Source of the DNA: Pseudomonadota bacterium
GTDB taxonomy: Bacteria; Pseudomonadota; Gammaproteobacteria; Acidiferrobacterales; Acidiferrobacteraceae
Assembly (NCBI GenBank): GCA_021777535.1
Contig: JAJYDN010000005.1
Location: forward strand, 1 to 64,000
DNA length: 64,000 nt
Reading direction: 5' to 3'
The notes below the pieces were generated by a model. It did not search any database and was not told where the DNA came from. It was given only the letters and a program-made list of their open reading frames with translations. A program made the translations under genes and the position numbers. Positions 10,091 to 20,116 of the stretch are shown piece after piece (the stretch's first letter is position 1; each line of letters begins with the position of its first letter).

Positions 10091-10091
10091 C

Positions 10092-10108
10092 CGCACCAAT
10101 TTGGTGCG
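10092..10108 (+). promoter_or_regulatory. NtrC-like enhancer site upstream of glnA
   Basis: CGCACCAATTTGGTGCG is a perfect palindrome (eight-base arms around one T). It closely resembles the enterobacterial NtrC site TGCACCA-N3-TGGTGCA. It lies about 80 bases upstream of the sigma-54 promoter, an appropriate enhancer distance. Confidence 0.75.
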
Positions 10109-10188
10109 TCTTTTCGCCGAATGCGCCATCGCGGGGCGCTAAAGCCGTCCAATGGCATAAAAAACAGCGGGGAATGGCGTTTTCCGCG

Positions 10189-10204
10189 TGGCATATTTCG
10201 TGCA
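10189..10204 (+). promoter_or_regulatory. Sigma-54 promoter of glnA
   Basis: TGGCATATTTCGTGCA carries the -24 GG and -12 GC dinucleotides exactly ten bases apart, as RpoN promoters require. The -24 box is TGGCA. It ends 56 bases before the glnA ATG. Together with the upstream palindrome it indicates nitrogen-regulated transcription by NtrBC. Confidence 0.75.
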
Positions 10205-10260
10205 AAATGGCGGCCACTGGAATAACCCGCGGCCGCCCATAACCGAAGCAGGAGGAAAGA

Positions 10261-11667
10261 ATGTCCGCTAGCGTTTTGAAAATGATCAAGGATAACGACG
10301 TCAAGTTCGTCGATTTCCGTTTTACCGACACCAAGGGCAAGGAGCAACACGTATCCGTTCCTTCCCATACGGTGGACGAAAACCTCTTTGAGGAGGGCAA
10401 GATGTTCGATGGCTCCTCCATCGCCGGATGGAAGGCCATCAATGAATCGGACATGATCCTGATGCCGGATGCGTCGACCGCCGTCCTCGACCCCTTCACC
10501 GAAGAGCCGACCCTGCTTTTGCGCTGCGACATCATCGAGCCGTCGACCATGAAAGGTTATGAGCGCGACCCCCGCTCGATCGCCAAGCGCGCCGAAGCCT
10601 ATTTGAAGTCGACCGGCATCGCCGATACCGCGTATTTCGGTCCGGAGCCGGAATTCTTCATCTTCGACGACATCCGCTGGGGTGCCGACATCTCCGGCGC
10701 TTTCTACAAGATCGACTCGGAAGAGGCTGGCTGGAATTCGGGCAAGGAGTACGAAGGCGGCAACATGGGCCATCGTCCGGGCATCAAGGGTGGCTATTTC
10801 CCGGTGCCGCCGGTCGATTCCTCGCAGGACATCCGCAGCGCCATGGTGCTGGCGATGGCCGAGATGGGTCTTGTCGTCGAAGCCCATCATCACGAGGTGG
10901 CGACGGCCAACCAGAACGAAATCGCCACGCAGTTTGCCACCCTGGTCCGCAAGGCCGATGAGATCCAGATCCTGAAATACTGCGTCCATAACGTCGCGCG
11001 CAACCACGGCAAGACCGCGACCTTCATGCCCAAGCCGCTCGTCGGCGACAACGGATCGGGCATGCACTGCCACCAGTCACTGGCCAAGGGCGGCAAGAAC
11101 CTCTTTTCCGGCGACAGCTATGCGGGCTTAAGCGAGACGGCGCTTTATTACATCGGCGGCATCATCAAGCACGCCCGCGCGCTGAACGCCATCACGAACC
11201 CGCTGACCAACAGCTACAAGCGTCTGGTGCCGGGCTTCGAGGCACCGGTGATGCTCGCCTACTCGGCCCGCAACCGCTCCGCTTCGATCCGTATCCCCTA
11301 CGTCGCCAACCCGAAGGCCCGGCGCATCGAGGTACGGTTCCCGGATCCGGGCGCAAACCCCTATCTCGCCTTTGCGGCGATGATGATGGCCGGTCTCGAC
11401 GGCGTCATGAACAAGATCCATCCGGGCGAGGCCGCCGATCACGACCTGTACGAGTTGTCGGCCGAGGAGGCCAGCAAGATCCCGACGGTGTGCCACGCGC
11501 TCGACATGGCGCTCGAGGCCCTGGACAAGGACCGCGCATTCCTCACCGCCGGGGGCGTGTTCACCAACGACACGATCGACGCCTACATCGCCCTGAAGAT
11601 GCAGGACGTCACGCGGCTGCGCATGACGACGCATCCGGTCGAGTTCGACATGTACTACAGCGTCTGA
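10261..11667 (+). CDS. glnA: Glutamine synthetase type I
   Basis: This 468-residue enzyme makes glutamine from glutamate, ammonia and ATP in the cytoplasm. Motifs include [18 protein letters not shown] near the N-terminus, [11 protein letters not shown] (metal ligands), [11 protein letters not shown], and [23 protein letters not shown]. The segment [14 protein letters not shown] contains the tyrosine that is adenylylated in the I-beta class, so post-translational control by GlnE is expected. A GCAGGAGGAAAGA ribosome site lies directly before the ATG. It stands alone, with the sigma-54 promoter upstream and a strong terminator downstream. Confidence 0.98.
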   Translation: MSASVLKMIKDNDVKFVDFRFTDTKGKEQHVSVPSHTVDENLFEEGKMFDGSSIAGWKAINESDMILMPDASTAVLDPFTEEPTLLLRCDIIEPSTMKGYERDPRSIAKRAEAYLKSTGIADTAYFGPEPEFFIFDDIRWGADISGAFYKIDSEEAGWNSGKEYEGGNMGHRPGIKGGYFPVPPVDSSQDIRSAMVLAMAEMGLVVEAHHHEVATANQNEIATQFATLVRKADEIQILKYCVHNVARNHGKTATFMPKPLVGDNGSGMHCHQSLAKGGKNLFSGDSYAGLSETALYYIGGIIKHARALNAITNPLTNSYKRLVPGFEAPVMLAYSARNRSASIRIPYVANPKARRIEVRFPDPGANPYLAFAAMMMAGLDGVMNKIHPGEAADHDLYELSAEEASKIPTVCHALDMALEALDKDRAFLTAGGVFTNDTIDAYIALKMQDVTRLRMTTHPVEFDMYYSV

Positions 11668-11705
11668 TCCCACCGCGGGCCACGGCCCGCACAGGGTGTG
11701 TTCCC

Positions 11706-11740
11706 GGCCAGGGGTGGCTTGCCGCCCCTGGCCTTTTTTT
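11706..11740 (+). terminator. Rho-independent terminator of glnA
   Basis: The nine-base arms GGCCAGGGG and CCCCTGGCC form a GC-rich stem around a TGGCTTGCCG loop, followed directly by seven T. It starts 38 bases after the glnA stop. Confidence 0.93.
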
Positions 11741-11889
11741 GGGGTGCTCCCGGCCGGGCGCGCCTGTTGGGCGGGGGAGGTCTCCCGGTACACCCGGCAA
11801 GGGGAATGGTTAACGAAGGCCGGGGGTTCCGCGGGCGACTCGAGTCCGACAGGCCATGAAGGCCCAGGCGGCCCGGGATGTCATCGGCC

Positions 11890-12542
11890 TCATGGTGGCA
11901 CCACGAAGTATGACGACATCCTGATGCCCGTAGACGGTGCGTTTGCCGCCTGCATCCCGTCGATGCGCTTCTGGTTCTTGCGCGAACGGCTGCCGTACAG
12001 GCGGGCGGAAAAGACCATGATGATCTCCAGCACGTCCTGGGCAGGATCTTCCTCGAAGGCCGTGTCTTCTCCTTGGCTCAAGATGACGGCCTCCACGTTC
12101 CTGGCCGCGCAGAGGGCGAACACCAGTTGCGCGCCGAAACGCAAAAGCCGGTCTTTGTGCGTAATGACAAGCCGGCCAACGGTTCCTTCGATAAGGGCGT
12201 CCAGTAACTGTTTGGGACCCTTCTTGTGGTAGTTCATGCCAGAGCCCAGATCGGCGATGACCTCGAACGTCCAGCCCGGCCGGGCGCAGTGGAGTGCGAG
12301 CACCTGCTTCTGCCGCTCCAGATCGTCCTTCTGGTCGTGGCTGGAGACGCGGGCGTAGGCAATGGTACGCCGTGCCCCTTCGGGCGCGTGGAACTGTTCG
12401 GGCCGCAGCCGCGCCAGGTCGTAGCGCCGCCGGCCGCCGGGCGTGCGTTCGTCGGGGGTGAGCTTGCCTTCGCACTCCCAGCGCCGCAGCGTTTTGCTGC
12501 CGCGACACCTAGGAGCCCGACGACATCATGGATGCTGACCAT
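11890..12542 (-). pseudogene. IS607-type serine recombinase (TnpA) relic, frameshifted
   Basis: Read from 12542 the product begins MVSIHDVVGLLGV, the MerR-like helix-turn-helix of IS607 TnpA. The frame is then broken near 12491-12503 by two extra bases (or one lost). In the next frame it continues as KTLRRWECEGKLTPDE, the DNA-binding wing, then AYARVSSHDQKDDLERQ with the catalytic serine. The rest of the resolvase domain follows (IADLGSGMNY, LVITHKDRLLRFG, DVLEIIMVFSARLYG). No tnpB accompanies it. It is probably a dead remnant, unless the frameshift is a sequencing error. It lies between the glnA terminator and glyQ. Confidence 0.85.
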
Positions 12543-13069
12543 CTTGCGAAACACATTCAAAACAACCATGAAAAAGCAGGACTGAGTGGCCATTGATCAA
12601 ACGCAGGAACCCTGCAGAGTGGCGCAACATGAGGGATTCGCGCTCACAAGGAACACAGGGTCGATGCGGGATGAGTCAAGACGGGCATGGCGTGCCGTTT
12701 GGCGCCACATCCGCCCTCCCCGATCGACACCATCGGCCGATCCGGTCCCGGCGAACAAGGCCTACCTTCGTGCCTCGAACAACAGCCGATATCGCATTCC
12801 CAGCGCGTGGACCGGCACACACAAGAGCGGCGCTCGCCCATCATGCCCGGACGATCCCCTTTGGGGCGGCCCTGCAGGGCGCGCGGCACCGGGAATCCCG
12901 GGCGCAGTCCCGCCCGCCACCTTGGCCCGGCCTTTCGTGGCCCTCTCCGGCGAGGGCCACATTCAGCCTGTCCGCAAAAGACTCAGGCCGCCCTTTCCGC
13001 GGCATTTGTGGCATTATAAGGGGCGTGTTGGCGGTCAGGCCCGAAGCCGCGTTCCTTTAGGGGTCCACA
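12543..13069. other. Intergenic region upstream of glyQ, no gene seen
   Basis: About 530 bases without a supportable gene. Open frames here lack family motifs and ribosome sites, and look like GC-driven chance frames. Near the right end GCATTATAAGG offers a possible -10 (TATAAG, 13015-13020), but no good -35 is visible. The rest may be decayed flank of the recombinase relic. Confidence 0.6.
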
Positions 13070-13954
13070 GTGACATTCCAAGAATTGATTCTTACCCTGC
13101 AACGCTATTGGGCGAAGCGGGGCTGCGTGATTGAGCAACCGTACGACATCGAGGTCGGCGCCGGCACATTCCATCCCGCCACCTTCCTCGGCAGTATCGG
13201 CCCCGAGCCGCTGCGCGCCGCCTACGTCCAGCCTTCGCGCCGGCCAACCGACGGCCGCTATGGCGAAAACCCGAACCGCCTGCAGCGCTACTACCAGTTC
13301 CAGGTGATCCTGAAGCCGTCACCACCCGCGATCCAGGAGCTCTATCTGGACTCGCTGCGCGCCCTCCATATCGATTTGCTCGACAACGACGTGCGCTTCG
13401 TCGAAGACAACTGGGAATCACCGACTTTGGGCGCATGGGGGCTTGGCTGGGAGGTGTGGCTAAACGGCATGGAAGTAAGCCAGTTCACCTATTTTCAGCA
13501 GGCAGGCGGGCTCGAGTGCCGGCCGGTAACAGGAGAAATCACCTACGGTCTCGAGCGCCTCGCCATGTATCTGCAGGGCGTCGACAACGTCTTCGATCTC
13601 GCATGGAACGAGCAGTTCAGCTACGGGGATCTTTATCGGCAAAACGAGGTTGAGATGTCGCATTTCAATTTCGAGCACGCCGATACCGGCGCGCTGCGCG
13701 CACGCTTTGAGCAGTATGAGGAGGAGTGCAACCGGCTCCTCGAGCTGAAGCTGCCGCTGCCTGCCTACGATCATGTGCTGCACGCATCGCACACCTTCAA
13801 CCTGCTCGATGCGCGCCACGCCCTTTCCGTCACCGAACGGACCCGTTACATCGGGCGCGTGCGCGCCCTGGCGCGGGGAGTAGCCCACAGCCACTACGAG
13901 AAGCGCAAGGAGCTGGGGTTCCCCCGCCGCGGAGCCGATCATGACAAAAACTGA
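13070..13954 (+). CDS. glyQ: Glycyl-tRNA synthetase alpha subunit
   Basis: This 294-residue catalytic subunit of the bacterial alpha2beta2 glycyl-tRNA synthetase starts with GTG. It opens with [18 protein letters not shown], followed by [17 protein letters not shown], the class II signature region. The conserved [16 protein letters not shown] and [20 protein letters not shown] are present. Length fits the family. Its 3' end overlaps the glyS start by 14 bases, as in many gammaproteobacteria, so the two subunits are translationally coupled. Confidence 0.98.
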   Translation: MTFQELILTLQRYWAKRGCVIEQPYDIEVGAGTFHPATFLGSIGPEPLRAAYVQPSRRPTDGRYGENPNRLQRYYQFQVILKPSPPAIQELYLDSLRALHIDLLDNDVRFVEDNWESPTLGAWGLGWEVWLNGMEVSQFTYFQQAGGLECRPVTGEITYGLERLAMYLQGVDNVFDLAWNEQFSYGDLYRQNEVEMSHFNFEHADTGALRARFEQYEEECNRLLELKLPLPAYDHVLHASHTFNLLDARHALSVTERTRYIGRVRALARGVAHSHYEKRKELGFPRRGADHDKN

Positions 13955-16037
13955 CTCCCTGCTGCTCGAAATCGGCACTGAAGAACTGCCGCCCCAGGAA
14001 CTCTGGGGGGTTGCGCAGGCATTGGGGCAGGAGTTCGCGGCCGCCCTGGCCGGGGCGCGGTTACTCGCGTTCGATAGCCCGCCGCGCATATTCGCCACGC
14101 CACGGCGGCTCGCCGTGCGCGTCGATGGCGTGCTGGCACGCCAGCAGACGGAAACGATCGAGCGGCGGGGACCCGCCGTGGCGGCGGCATTCGCGCCCGA
14201 CGGCACACCCACCAGGGCCACATTGGGTTTTGCCCGATCCTGCAACGCCGACGTCAAGGATCTTGTCCGGCTGTCCACGGAGCGGGGGGAATTCCTCGGC
14301 TACCGGGAGCGCCGCGCCGGGCTGCCGCTAAAGGGCGTCATCGAGGGACTGCTGCACGAGGTGATAAAGGCGCTGCCCACCGGGCGCCGCATGCGCTGGG
14401 GCGCCGGGGAAACCGAATTCATCCGGCCTGTCCATTGGATCGTGCTGCTCTACGGCACACGCGTGGTACCGGCGACCGTGCTGGGCATACGGGCCAACCG
14501 CCGGACACGGGGCCACCGCTTTCACGGGCCCGCGTCGCTGCCGCTTGCATCGGCGCAAAGCTACGAGGATACGCTCGCGCAGCGCGGACGCGTCGTTGCG
14601 GATTTCCTGCAGCGCCAGGGCCAGATCCGCGCGCAGACCGAACATCTGGCCGCGACCACGGGCGGGCGGGCGCACATCGAGCCTGATCTGCTTGCGCTGG
14701 TCACGGCGCTCGTGGAGTGGCCGACCGCGGTGCTCGGATCTTTCGACGCAGACTTCCTCCATTTGCCGCCGGAAGTGCTGATCGCGACCATGCGCGATCA
14801 CCAGAAATATTTTCCGGTAACCGACGGGCAGGGCCATCTGCGCGCGCAATTCATCACGATCGCCAACGTGCAGGCGCAGGATGCCGCCTCGATACGGACC
14901 GGCAACGAGCGCGTGCTGGCGGCCCGTTTCGCCGACGCGCGATTCTTCTGGGAGACGGACCGGGCCCGGCGGCTCGAGGATCACGGCCGGGGACTTGCGG
15001 ATCTCGCGTTCGAGCAACGCCTGGGGAGTCTCGCCGACAAGAGCGCCCGTGTCGCAGACCTCGCGGCGGACATGGCGAAAGTACTCGGGCTCGACACCGC
15101 GCAGGCACGCCGGGCGGCAGCGCTTGCCAAGTGCGATCTCGTCACCGGCATGGTGGGCGAATTTCCGGAACTGCAGGGCGTGATGGGCGGCTATTACGCG
15201 CGCCACCAGGGTGAAGACCCGGAAGTGGCACAGGCCATCGCGGACCATTACCGCCCGCGCTTTGCCCAGGACGGCCTCCCGGCGACGCGGCTTGGGAAGG
15301 CGCTGGCGCTGGCCGACAAGCTCGACACCCTGGTCGGGATCTACACGGTGGGACTTATGCCCACGGGCGACAAGGATCCGTTCGGATTGCGGCGCGCCAC
15401 CATCGGCATCCTGCGGCTGCTCGACGAACTCGGCGCCGACCGGGATCTGCCGGAACTCGAGTTGCCGGCACTGATCGAATGGGCATTCGGCTACTACCGG
15501 CCGGGACTGTTGAAGCGCGAGCTTTTGGCGCCATTGACCGCATTCGTAACCGAGCGGCTGCGCCAATTCCTCCTCGGCGAGTTCGGCCCAGGTCCCGTGG
15601 AGGCCGCGCTCGCGCAGGGCGTGCGCCACATCCATGATCTGCGCCGGCGCGTGGAGGCGCTGCGCACCTTCGAAGCAGGCGCCGACGCCGAATCGCTGAT
15701 CGCCGCCAACAAGCGCATCCGCAATATCCTGAAGCAGGCCTCCGGAGACCTGGAGGGCGAGGGGCAACGGATCCTGCAGGAGGCGGCCGAGCATACCCTC
15801 GATACCGAACTTGCGCGCCTGCGCCCACACATCGCGGCGCTCGTCGAAGAGGGGGCCTATGGTGAAGCGCTCGCCAGGCTGAGCGGGTTGCGGCCTGCCG
15901 TCGACAGCTTTTTCGACCAGGTCCTGGTCATGACGGATGATCGCGCGCTGCGGCGCAGCCGCATCCAGTTGCTCGCCGAGCTGGCCGCGCTCTTTTCGCT
16001 GGTCGGCGATGTATCCTTGCTGAAAACGGGGGCCTGA
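13941..16037 (+). CDS. glyS: Glycyl-tRNA synthetase beta subunit
   Basis: This 698-residue beta subunit provides tRNA binding for the GlyQ-GlyS complex. It opens with [15 protein letters not shown], the family hallmark. It also contains [28 protein letters not shown] and the HD-like domain segment [21 protein letters not shown]. The C-terminal anticodon-binding-like domain ends with [11 protein letters not shown]. Full length. It overlaps glyQ and is followed immediately by the MazG-like gene, whose ATG comes right after the stop. Confidence 0.98.
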   Translation: MTKTDSLLLEIGTEELPPQELWGVAQALGQEFAAALAGARLLAFDSPPRIFATPRRLAVRVDGVLARQQTETIERRGPAVAAAFAPDGTPTRATLGFARSCNADVKDLVRLSTERGEFLGYRERRAGLPLKGVIEGLLHEVIKALPTGRRMRWGAGETEFIRPVHWIVLLYGTRVVPATVLGIRANRRTRGHRFHGPASLPLASAQSYEDTLAQRGRVVADFLQRQGQIRAQTEHLAATTGGRAHIEPDLLALVTALVEWPTAVLGSFDADFLHLPPEVLIATMRDHQKYFPVTDGQGHLRAQFITIANVQAQDAASIRTGNERVLAARFADARFFWETDRARRLEDHGRGLADLAFEQRLGSLADKSARVADLAADMAKVLGLDTAQARRAAALAKCDLVTGMVGEFPELQGVMGGYYARHQGEDPEVAQAIADHYRPRFAQDGLPATRLGKALALADKLDTLVGIYTVGLMPTGDKDPFGLRRATIGILRLLDELGADRDLPELELPALIEWAFGYYRPGLLKRELLAPLTAFVTERLRQFLLGEFGPGPVEAALAQGVRHIHDLRRRVEALRTFEAGADAESLIAANKRIRNILKQASGDLEGEGQRILQEAAEHTLDTELARLRPHIAALVEEGAYGEALARLSGLRPAVDSFFDQVLVMTDDRALRRSRIQLLAELAALFSLVGDVSLLKTGA

Positions 16038-16370
16038 ATGAACCAATCCGACTCCATGCAGGCCCTGCGCGATGCCGTGCAGGCATTCCACGACAAACAC
16101 GAGTTCAGGAAAAACGGGGGCGAAGAACTGACCTACCGGATTGCGCTCATGGCCGAGGAACTCGGCGAAATCTCGGCCTGCGTGACCAAAGGCAAGAGCA
16201 AGGAGCATCTCGCCGAGGAGTGCGCCGACCTGCTGATCCTGCTCGTGGGCACCGCGATTGCCGCCGATTTCGATCTCACGGCCGCCACCTGGGCCAAGAT
16301 GGAGCGCCTGATGCAGAGAACCGGCAAGATGGTAAACGGGCGCATCCGGGTTTCGGAGTTCCGGGACTAA
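16038..16370 (+). CDS. MazG-like nucleotide pyrophosphohydrolase
   Basis: This 110-residue all-alpha protein has the MazG signature: LMAEELGEIS and EECADLLILL supply the EExxE and ExxD acidic residues that bind magnesium. Such enzymes hydrolyse NTPs or dNTPs to monophosphates, often to clean damaged nucleotides. The start directly follows the glyS stop, and one base separates its end from gmhB, so it belongs to this operon. The specific substrate cannot be told. Confidence 0.85.
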   Translation: MNQSDSMQALRDAVQAFHDKHEFRKNGGEELTYRIALMAEELGEISACVTKGKSKEHLAEECADLLILLVGTAIAADFDLTAATWAKMERLMQRTGKMVNGRIRVSEFRD

Positions 16371-16371
16371 G

Positions 16372-16920
16372 ATGCGACTTGTCATTCTCGATCGCGACGG
16401 CGTCATCAACGAAGACTCGGATGCCTACATCAAGTCGCCCGAGGAGTGGCGCGCCCTGCCCGGCAGCACGGAGGCCATTGCCCGCCTGTCGCAAGAGGGC
16501 TATCTCGTGGTGGTGGCCACGAATCAGTCCGGCGTGGGGCGCGGCCTCTTCGACATGGACATGCTGAACCGCATCAACAACAAGATGATGGACGAGGTAA
16601 ATCACAAGGGGGGGCATATCGATGCGGTGTTCTTCTGCCCGCACGCGCCCGCGGACAATTGCGAATGCCGCAAGCCGCGGCCGGGCCTCTTTCATCAGAT
16701 CGCCGCACGCCTGAAAACCAACCTGTCGGCCACTTTTGCGGTGGGTGATTCGTTTCGCGACGTGGAGGCGGCGCGGCTTGCCAATGCGCGTCCGGTTCTG
16801 GTGCTCACGGGCAAGGGTTCGCGCACGATCAGCGACGGCCGGGACCTGACGGGCGTGCCGATCTTCGCGGATCTCGCCGCCTTCACGGATGCGCTGCTCA
16901 GCAGGCGCCTCGTGCCATGA
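16372..16920 (+). CDS. gmhB: D-glycero-D-manno-heptose 1,7-bisphosphate 7-phosphatase
   Basis: This 182-residue HAD phosphatase acts in ADP-heptose synthesis for LPS inner core. The nucleophile motif LDRDGVINEDS is followed by ATNQSGVGRG, the zinc-binding loop CPHAPADNCECRKPRPG and the GDSFRDVEAA motif. Length is that of GmhB. The last four bases (ATGA) overlap the next gene. Gene order glyS-gmhB-plsC is common in gammaproteobacteria. Confidence 0.95.
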   Translation: MRLVILDRDGVINEDSDAYIKSPEEWRALPGSTEAIARLSQEGYLVVVATNQSGVGRGLFDMDMLNRINNKMMDEVNHKGGHIDAVFFCPHAPADNCECRKPRPGLFHQIAARLKTNLSATFAVGDSFRDVEAARLANARPVLVLTGKGSRTISDGRDLTGVPIFADLAAFTDALLSRRLVP

Positions 16921-17651
16921 TTTACCTGCGCGCGCTTCTCTTCCAGATCGGCTTCGTGCTGTCGGTTCTCATCTGGGCACCGGTCTGCATCATGCTGTTC
17001 TGGCTGCCCTCCATTCCGCGCTTTCGCGTCATCAGCCAGTGGGGGCGCTTCAACGTCTGGTGGTGCAAGGTCACCTGCGGGCTTTCCTACCGGGTGGTGG
17101 GCTGGGAGCATGTGCCGCAGACACCTTGCGTGATCCTCGCCAAGCACCAGTCCACATGGGAAACCTTGTGCTTTTTGTATCTTTTCCCGCCCCATGCATG
17201 GGTGTTGAAGCGCGAGCTGCTGTGGATCCCCCTCTTTGGCTGGGCCATGGCGCTGTCCGAGCCCATCGGCATTGCCCGCGAGAAGCGCCGGCGCGCACTG
17301 GAACAGGTGCTCGCGCAGGGACGCGAGCGGCTCGCAAGCGGCCGGTGCGTCATCATCTTCCCCGAAGGAACACGCATGCCCCCGGGGCAGACCGGCCGCT
17401 TCCAGACAGGGGGCGTCAAGCTGGCGCAGTCCGCCGGATGCCCGATCCTGCCGGTCGCGCACAATGCCGGCAGCTTCTGGCGCCGCCGCGAATTCGTGAA
17501 GCGTCCCGGCGTCATCACAGTCGAGATCGGCGCGCCCATCGATCCACGCAGTGACTCCCTGGAAGCCATCAACGAGCGCGTCCGCTCCTGGGTGGCGGAC
17601 ACGACGGCGCGTCTCGAGGAGGGCGTTCGCGCGCCTTCGCATTCGCGCTAG
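16917..17651 (+). CDS. plsC: 1-acyl-sn-glycerol-3-phosphate acyltransferase
   Basis: This 244-residue membrane acyltransferase makes phosphatidic acid. An N-terminal hydrophobic stretch (about 5-30) anchors it. The catalytic block reads KHQSTWETL, so the classic H-x4-D motif appears as H-x4-E. The substrate-binding block is FPEGTRMPPG. Further conserved parts are PVAHNAG and the VEIGAPI region. The Glu for Asp variant is seen in some relatives and need not abolish activity. It is coupled to gmhB by an ATGA overlap. Confidence 0.9.
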   Translation: MIYLRALLFQIGFVLSVLIWAPVCIMLFWLPSIPRFRVISQWGRFNVWWCKVTCGLSYRVVGWEHVPQTPCVILAKHQSTWETLCFLYLFPPHAWVLKRELLWIPLFGWAMALSEPIGIAREKRRRALEQVLAQGRERLASGRCVIIFPEGTRMPPGQTGRFQTGGVKLAQSAGCPILPVAHNAGSFWRRREFVKRPGVITVEIGAPIDPRSDSLEAINERVRSWVADTTARLEEGVRAPSHSR

Positions 17652-17660
17652 AATGAGGGC

Positions 17661-18320
17661 ATGGCCACGCCTGATCACCGCATGCTCTCATTGCCGGAGA
17701 GCGCCGGCAGACTGCTTCTGCACAGCTGCTGTGCGCCTTGCTGCGCGGACATCATGAACGGGCTCTCCCGCTCGCAGATCGATTACACGCTTCTTTTCTA
17801 CAACCCGAACATCCACCCGGCGCGCGAATACGCCTTGCGCAAGGACGAAAACAAGCGCTACGCGGACAAGCTGCGCATTCCCTTCGTGGATCTCGATTAC
17901 GACACGGACAACTGGTTTGCACGCGTGCGCGGACTCGAGAACGAACCGGAACGCGGTGTGCGCTGCACGGCCTGCTTCGACATGCGGTTCGAGCGCAGCG
18001 CGCTCTATGCGGCCGAACACGGGTTCCCCGTCTTCACGAGCTCGCTTGGCATTTCGCGCTGGAAAGACCTGAAACAGGTCAACGGCTGCGGACAACGCGC
18101 CGCCGCCCGTCATCCGGATCTCGTCTACTGGACCTTCAACTGGCGCAAAGGCGGCGGCAGCCAGAGGATGGTCGACACCGCCAAGCTGGAGCAATTCTAT
18201 CAACAGGAATACTGCGGCTGCGTGTACTCGTTGCGCGACACCAACCGCCAGCGCAAAGAGAAGGGGCTTCAAAAGATCCGTTTCGGGGTCCGCTACTACG
18301 GCCAGGACACGGAGGCCTGA
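17661..18320 (+). CDS. queH: Epoxyqueuosine reductase QueH
   Basis: This 219-residue enzyme performs the last step of queuosine synthesis in tRNA, reducing epoxyqueuosine, and is a non-homologous alternative to QueG. It has the QueH cysteine signature: CCAPCC near the N-terminus ([14 protein letters not shown]), the [11 protein letters not shown] pair in the middle and EYCGCVYS near the end, which together bind an iron-sulfur cluster. [11 protein letters not shown] and FNWRKGGG are also typical. It lies ten bases after plsC and converges on rsmA. Confidence 0.92.
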   Translation: MATPDHRMLSLPESAGRLLLHSCCAPCCADIMNGLSRSQIDYTLLFYNPNIHPAREYALRKDENKRYADKLRIPFVDLDYDTDNWFARVRGLENEPERGVRCTACFDMRFERSALYAAEHGFPVFTSSLGISRWKDLKQVNGCGQRAAARHPDLVYWTFNWRKGGGSQRMVDTAKLEQFYQQEYCGCVYSLRDTNRQRKEKGLQKIRFGVRYYGQDTEA

Positions 18321-18387
18321 AGCCCCTCGCGGCGCGCGGCCCCCTGGAAGCGGCCGCCCGGTTCCGGCAGGGGCGGCCGGCCTGGGT

Positions 18388-19155
18388 CTATGACCGTCCC
18401 GCGTGCGCCAGGGTCTGGTCGGCTATCTGCGCGAACTCCTCAAGGGTGAGGGTCTCTGCGCGGCGGGTGCTGTCGATCCCGAGCGCCTGCCAGTCGGTTG
18501 CGGTACACCAGGCCTTCAGGCTTTGGCGGAGCATCTTGCGCCGCTGCGCGAAGGCGGCACTGACGATCCGCCCGAAGTGCGCGGCATCCGCGACCCGCAG
18601 GGGCGGTGCCGGGACGAGATGGACCAGGCGCGAATCCACCTTGGGCGGCGGAGTGAACGCGCCAGGGGGGACCGTAAAGAGCGGCGTGACGGCACAACGC
18701 GCCTGCACCATGACCGACAGGCGCCCGTAGGCGGCATCGCCAGGGCCCGCAGCCAGGCGGTCGACCACTTCCTTCTGCAGCAAAAAGACCATCGCCTGGA
18801 CGCAGGGCTGCTCGATCAGGTGAAAAAGAAGCGGCGTCGAGATGTTATAGGGGAGATTGCCCACGACGCGCAGGGACGAACCGAGCGTACAGAAGTCAAA
18901 CCGGAGCGCGTCTTCCTGATGGACGACTAAGCGCTCGCCAAAACGCGCAGACAGGGGTCCCGTAAGCTCCCGATCGATCTCGACGGCATGAAGCCGGTCG
19001 ACCGATCTGAGCAGATACGCCGTCAGGGCGCCTTCGCCCGGGCCGATCTCCACGGTTGTTTCGCCCGGCGCGGCGGCACACACGCCGGCAATCCGCTCCA
19101 GGATCTGCCGATCCCGCAGAAAGTGCTGCCCAAAACGCTTCTTAGGCGTGGACAC
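18388..19155 (-). CDS. rsmA: 16S rRNA dimethyladenosine transferase RsmA/KsgA
   Basis: This 255-residue methyltransferase dimethylates two adenines near the 3' end of 16S rRNA. The GTG start gives VSTPKKRFGQHFL, the invariant N-terminus. VEIGPGEGALT binds SAM and NLPYNIST is the catalytic motif. Codons further upstream would add a 50-residue extension that is only the pdxA gene read in another frame. The start overlaps the pdxA end by 14 bases. It is the last gene of lptD-surA-pdxA-rsmA, the same order as in Escherichia coli. Confidence 0.96.
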   Translation of the reverse strand: MSTPKKRFGQHFLRDRQILERIAGVCAAAPGETTVEIGPGEGALTAYLLRSVDRLHAVEIDRELTGPLSARFGERLVVHQEDALRFDFCTLGSSLRVVGNLPYNISTPLLFHLIEQPCVQAMVFLLQKEVVDRLAAGPGDAAYGRLSVMVQARCAVTPLFTVPPGAFTPPPKVDSRLVHLVPAPPLRVADAAHFGRIVSAAFAQRRKMLRQSLKAWCTATDWQALGIDSTRRAETLTLEEFAQIADQTLAHAGRS

Positions 19156-20116
19156 GGCGGGCGCCGAGGCGGGCGGCCAGCAACAGCGCCTCGCGGGTAC
19201 TGCCGGTATCGATTGCGTGGGTGCCGGCACGATCGAGCGCCGTGCCGTGATCGACCGAGGTGCGGATGAAGGGAAGACCGAGGGTGATGTTGACGCCGAT
19301 GCCAAAGCCTTGCGCCTTCAGAACGGGGAGCCCCTGGTCGTGATACATGGCGAGCACGGCGTCGACCCCGTTCAGATGCGCCGGCACGAACGCGGTGTCG
19401 GCAGGTACCGGACCCACCCACTCCACGCCGTGACTGCCGGCGCGCGCAAGGGCGGGCGTAATGAGGTCGATCTCCTCGCGGCCCATGTGCCCCTGCTCTC
19501 CGGCATGGGGATTTAAGCCCAGCACCACGATGCGCGGACGCGCCAGACCAAAATCCTGGCGCAAGGCCCCTGCCATGATGCGCAGGGCGGCATCGAGGCG
19601 CTCCGCGGTGATCGCCGCAGGAACCTCCCGCAAAGGCAAGTGGGTGGTCACCAGTCCCACCCGGAGCGGACCTGCGGCAAGCATCATCACCACGTCGCGC
19701 ACACCCGCCGCGGCTGCCAGGAACTCCGTGTGACCCGTAAACGGGACACCGCTTGCGGCAATGACACCCTTGTGCACGGGGCCCGTCACCATGGCGTCGA
19801 ATTCGCCTGACTGGCATCCGGCTATCGCACGCCGCAGACAGGCCAGCACATAAGGCGCGTTGGCGGCATCCGGGATACCGGGTGTGGCGGGCTTTGCCGC
19901 CGGTACAGCCAGAACCGCGTGGCCTAACCGTGCGGGATCGTAATCCGGATAGGGGAAGGGCCGTCCCAGGCGGCGGGCGCGCGCACGCAGGATCCCGGGG
20001 TCTGCGATCATGATGACGTCGGCCTCGATGCCGGCCAGGTCAAAAAGGACGGCGAGGTCGGGACCGATGCCGGCGGGCTCGCCTGGCGTAAAGGCCAGCC
20101 GCGGGCGTCTAGTCAT
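19142..20116 (-). CDS. pdxA: 4-hydroxythreonine-4-phosphate dehydrogenase
   Basis: This 324-residue enzyme oxidises 4-phosphohydroxy-L-threonine in pyridoxal phosphate synthesis. The ATG at 20116 gives MTRRPRLAFTPGEPAGIGPDL, the expected N-terminus. Metal-binding histidines are in VTGPVHKGVI, FTGHTEFLA and LAMYHDQGLPVLK. VNITLGLPFIRTSVDHGTA is also conserved. It overlaps surA by eight bases upstream and rsmA by 14 bases downstream, which indicates tight translational coupling. Confidence 0.96.
   Translation of the reverse strand: MTRRPRLAFTPGEPAGIGPDLAVLFDLAGIEADVIMIADPGILRARARRLGRPFPYPDYDPARLGHAVLAVPAAKPATPGIPDAANAPYVLACLRRAIAGCQSGEFDAMVTGPVHKGVIAASGVPFTGHTEFLAAAAGVRDVVMMLAAGPLRVGLVTTHLPLREVPAAITAERLDAALRIMAGALRQDFGLARPRIVVLGLNPHAGEQGHMGREEIDLITPALARAGSHGVEWVGPVPADTAFVPAHLNGVDAVLAMYHDQGLPVLKAQGFGIGVNITLGLPFIRTSVDHGTALDRAGTHAIDTGSTREALLLAARLGARRVHA

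Noticed and set aside
12586-13060. Two open frames upstream of glyQ
   Set aside because: Pro/Arg-rich chance frames without family motifs or ribosome sites, mutually overlapping.
19156-19305. 50-residue N-terminal extension of RsmA
   Set aside because: It is the end of pdxA read in another frame. The GTG at 19155 gives the conserved VSTPKKRFGQHF start.
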